DNA from: Peptococcaceae bacterium
GTDB lineage: Bacteria > Bacillota > Peptococcia > Peptococcales > Peptococcaceae
Direction of reading: 5' to 3'
Assembly: GCA_017387265.1 (NCBI GenBank)
Contig: JAFOFM010000124.1
Span: 1-5,464, forward strand
DNA: 5,464 bases
Below, piece after piece: positions 5,325-5,464 of this stretch (the first letter of the stretch is position 1; each line of letters begins with the position of its first letter). Made by a program: the position numbers and the translations under genes. Below the pieces are notes generated by a model, which saw nothing but the letters and a program-made list of their open reading frames with translations, did no database searches and was not told the DNA's origin.

Positions 5325-5441
5325 TCCCGGCAATGACCTACTCTCCCACGAAAAGAATACGCAGTACCATCGGCGCTGGAGGACTTAACTTCTGTGTTCG
5401 GGATGGGTACAGGTGTGACCCCTCCGCCATTATCACCAGGA
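5325..5441 (-). rRNA. rrf: 5S ribosomal RNA
   Basis: The minus strand carries a complete 117-base 5S gene. Its ends TCCTGGTG and TGCCGGGA pair as helix I. The conserved segments CACCTGTACCCATCCCGAAC, GAAGTTAAG and the 3' GTGGGAGAGTAGGTC are all present. It is the start of the visible part of an rRNA operon, and the 23S gene should lie beyond the right edge. Exact ends are set by helix I pairing and may be off by a base or two. Confidence 0.96.
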
Positions 5442-5464
5442 TTATTTTCTTTTCTTTGAAGTTA
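5442..5464 (-). other. 23S-5S spacer, partial
   Basis: AT-rich sequence upstream of 5S on the transcribed strand, too short to show anything beyond being the expected rRNA operon spacer. Confidence 0.5.

Overview
The window reads as chromosomal DNA of a low-to-moderate GC anaerobic member of the Bacillota. Four things suggest this: a YlbJ/SpoVV-family sporulation membrane protein, a classical rubrerythrin (an anaerobe's peroxide scavenger), strong AGGAGG-type ribosome binding sites, and a minus-strand 5S rRNA-tRNA-Asn-tRNA-Tyr cluster. A Negativicutes or Clostridia-like host is my guess; the window alone does not fix the genus.

Layout: bases 1-507 (+) hold the C-terminal part of ylbJ/spoVV, ending at a symmetrical terminator (534-577). 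Everything else of substance lies on the minus strand, read right to left. First comes the tail of an rRNA operon: 5S (5325-5441), tRNA-Asn(GUU) and tRNA-Tyr(GUA), closed by an 11-bp terminator hairpin (5110-5142). Next is an NlpC/P60 (C40) cell-wall peptidase with two SH3-like domains (3773-5029), then an ABC-F ATPase (2069-3622) behind its own likely promoter, then rubrerythrin (1382-1924) behind an AT-rich promoter with operator-like repeats. The rubrerythrin terminator is at 1205-1237. Last are two very small genes in tandem: a 55-aa zinc-ribbon protein (700-867) and a 29-aa strongly basic peptide (592-681). They converge on ylbJ and share its terminator.

The 514-base stretch between the zinc-ribbon gene and rubrerythrin is not empty. 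It carries two separate long imperfect palindromes (1020-1185 and 1254-1376) on either side of the rubrerythrin terminator. Both look like dispersed palindromic elements (MITE/REP-like) or large structured RNAs, and they share similar end motifs.

The genes do not form one pathway. The protein genes appear to be separate housekeeping or stress units (spore or membrane transport, oxidative stress, translation-associated ATPase, wall hydrolase) downstream of an rRNA operon. I see no defence, phage or biosynthetic system. The most noteworthy items are the zinc-ribbon/micropeptide pair, the two palindromes, the operator-like signals at the rubrerythrin promoter, and the apparent lack of a signal peptide on the C40 peptidase.
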